64,000 nt of DNA. Source: DSSM01 sp964484125 (GTDB taxonomy: Bacteria; Bacteroidota; Ignavibacteria; Tepidaquicellales; Tepidaquicellaceae). The notes under the pieces are model-generated. The model searched no databases. It worked only from the letters and a program-made list of their open reading frames with translations, and was not told the origin of the DNA. The stretch is from NCBI GenBank assembly GCA_964484125.1, contig CAZAEK010000010.1, positions 37,871 to 101,870 of the forward strand, in the 5' to 3' direction. Position numbers and translations under genes: made by a program. Shown here piece by piece: positions 63,025 through 64,000 of this stretch. The stretch's first letter is position 1; each line of letters starts with the position of its first letter.

Positions 63025-64000
63025 AAATTGCAATTATAGGAGGAGGTGCGGCAGGATTTTTTGCCGCTGTAAATCTTGCTGAAAAAATTAATTTATCAGA
63101 GCACGAAATTTGTATTTTCGAAAGCTCCACTAAATTATTGTCCAAAGTTCTCATATCAGGCGGAGGAAGATGCAATGTAACTAATTCGATGACTTCACCG
63201 GATGATTTTGTGAAAAATTATCCGCGTGGCGAAAAAGAACTTAAACAGGTATTCAGCAGATTTAATAATCTCGACTTAATAAACTGGTTCGAATCACGGG
63301 GAATAAAACTGAAATCAGAATCTGATGGAAGAGTATTTCCGCAAACAAATTCTTCAAAAACTATAGTTGATTTTTTTATTTCTTCATGTAATAATTCAGG
63401 AGTTAAAATTAAGACATCCCATAAACTCAATGAAATTGATTTTATACCCGCAAAACCTGTTTCACAAAAAAAATTCAAACTTACTTTTTCCAACAAAAAT
63501 GAATACATCGCCGATTTTGTACTCATTACCACAGGAGGCAGTTCAAACCCTGAAAACTTTTATTTCCTGAAAAATACAAGCCATACTGTTACACCTCTTA
63601 TACCATCACTTTTTTCTTTTAACATTCGCAAATCTGGTGATACATCTGACTCAAACCCTGCTTTATCATATCTGGTATCTCAGCCCATCCCGCCCTCTCT
63701 GTCATCCCCGTCCTCCCTTTCATTCCCGCCCTCTCTGTCATTCCCGCGAAAGCGGGAATCCAATAATCCAACACCTTCTCCATCCACGACTCCGGATGAG
63801 TCAAATGTTTGTAGCAACTATCCAAACAAAGCCCCTGACCCATTATGGGGTGAACATTTCCTTTCTCTCTCCGGCATTTCAGTAAAAAACATTCAAATAA
63901 CCCTATCTAAAAAACACAATACAACCGGCGACATCCTGATTACACACACAGGCATCTCTGGTCCGGCTGTCCTCAAACTCTCTTCCTTTGCCGCAAAAGA
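63021..64000 (+). CDS. HI0933/BaiN-type flavoprotein (3' partial) with in-frame repeat insert
   Basis: It starts at TTG 63021 (KIAIIGGGAAGFFAAVNLAE, FAD fold) and stays open to the window edge. LLSKVLISGGGRCNVTNS and ITTGGSSNPENFYF are family signatures, and HTGISGPAVLKLSSFAAK comes at the edge. Between FNIRKSGD (residue 207) and LWGEHFLSLSGISVKN (residue 275) there are about 67 extra residues, rich in Ser and Pro. They are encoded by a family-A palindrome and a family-B element. Relatives go from the FNIR-like strand almost straight to the L..LSGVSVKN part. The frame is intact, so a longer protein is probably made. The family reduces unsaturated or nitro-type compounds, or is of unknown role. 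Confidence 0.85.
   Translation, partial: MKIAIIGGGAAGFFAAVNLAEKINLSEHEICIFESSTKLLSKVLISGGGRCNVTNSMTSPDDFVKNYPRGEKELKQVFSRFNNLDLINWFESRGIKLKSESDGRVFPQTNSSKTIVDFFISSCNNSGVKIKTSHKLNEIDFIPAKPVSQKKFKLTFSNKNEYIADFVLITTGGSSNPENFYFLKNTSHTVTPLIPSLFSFNIRKSGDTSDSNPALSYLVSQPIPPSLSSPSSLSFPPSLSFPRKRESNNPTPSPSTTPDESNVCSNYPNKAPDPLWGEHFLSLSGISVKNIQITLSKKHNTTGDILITHTGISGPAVLKLSSFAAK
63689..63762 (+). repeat. Family-A repeat inside the flavoprotein gene
   Basis: The core ATTCCCGCGAAAGCGGGAAT (63740-63759) is preceded by two copies of CCCGCCCTCTCTGTCAT (63689 and 63725) spaced 36 bp apart. It is in frame with the gene and translates as SFPRKRESNNP. Confidence 0.9.
63787..63856 (+). repeat. Family-B element inside the flavoprotein gene
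   Basis: CGACTCCGGATGAGTC, then AAATGTTTGTAGCAACTATC, then GCCCC..TTATGGGGTG as a second hairpin about 44 bp from the start. The order and spacing match the element at 61789-61852. It lies 27 bp after the family-A core. Confidence 0.65.

Noticed and set aside
63640..63860. Frameshift or pseudogene in the flavoprotein
   Set aside because: I followed the frame codon by codon from 63021 to 64000 and it has no stop; family motifs continue after the insert.

Overview
The window is a 64 kb piece of an AT-rich bacterial chromosome, probably from a metagenome or draft assembly: there are two runs of exactly 100 N, at 56242-56341 and 62549-62648. Three surface proteins end in the type IX secretion sorting domain with the NYPNPFNP motif. 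With a TonB-dependent receptor carrying a carboxypeptidase-regulatory-like N-terminus, low GC and BshB1, this points to the Bacteroidetes/Chlorobi/Ignavibacteria group, most like Ignavibacteria. That placement is inference from motif style, not from a marker tree. I see no rRNA, tRNA, CRISPR, prophage or insertion sequence.

Layout. 0-3.2 kb: a beta-propeller T9SS cargo protein (5' end outside the window) and a carboxypeptidase-regulatory-like secreted protein. 3.2-11.3 kb (minus strand): uvrB, a secreted TPR protein, a ClpS-like adaptor, a PBP4-type carboxypeptidase, a Nudix hydrolase, mazG and an alanine-type aminotransferase, tightly packed. 11.5-18.5 kb: a DUF4870 protein, thpR, sdhB-sdhA without an anchor subunit, an HtrA-like protease with TPRs, an enoyl-CoA hydratase and a YdcF-like protein. 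18.6-22.5 kb (plus): bshB1, a PolB-like exonuclease, ybaB, recR, a methyltransferase and a lipoprotein. 22.5-30.9 kb: one compact operon that looks like biosynthesis of an unusual CMP-activated sugar (split transketolase, class III aminotransferase, SDR, SAF-less NeuB-like synthase, SpsF-like cytidylyltransferase, GT-B-like transferase), followed by a sterol-desaturase-type hydroxylase and a CHAD protein. 30.9-40.7 kb: an LpxH-like phosphatase, a TonB receptor with a secreted partner, a secreted serine hydrolase and a hybrid histidine kinase. 40.7-48.2 kb: housekeeping genes (deoxyribonucleotidase, DinB-superfamily protein, queA, csp, methyltransferase, dinB polymerase, ispF, PAP2, lnt). 48.2-54.6 kb (minus): a four-gene cluster of an unknown protein, a zinc-ribbon trypsin-like protease, a TPR-TM-SPOR protein and a membrane-anchored tandem-HU protein. 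54.8-58.5 kb: a MATE exporter, MauE/DoxX plus rhodanese, and ruvB. 58.8-61.7 kb: a CydA-like/cytochrome c membrane module. 61.8-64 kb: a Nudix hydrolase, a DUF2007 protein and an HI0933/BaiN-type flavoprotein cut by the window edge.

The most unusual structure is in the repeats. A palindromic family (core ATTCCCGCGAAAGCGGGAAT) and a second two-hairpin element occur between genes, but also inside two open reading frames without breaking them: the tandem-HU gene and the flavoprotein gene. A minisatellite built on AAACTTTACAAACTTTATAA sits directly against gene starts and stops, and supplies the stop codon of uvrB and of the YdcF-like gene. A third family (TCTGTGTTATCCGTGTT) is seen twice. The sugar operon, the HU/SPOR/protease cluster and the CydA-like module are the best candidates for undescribed protein systems.
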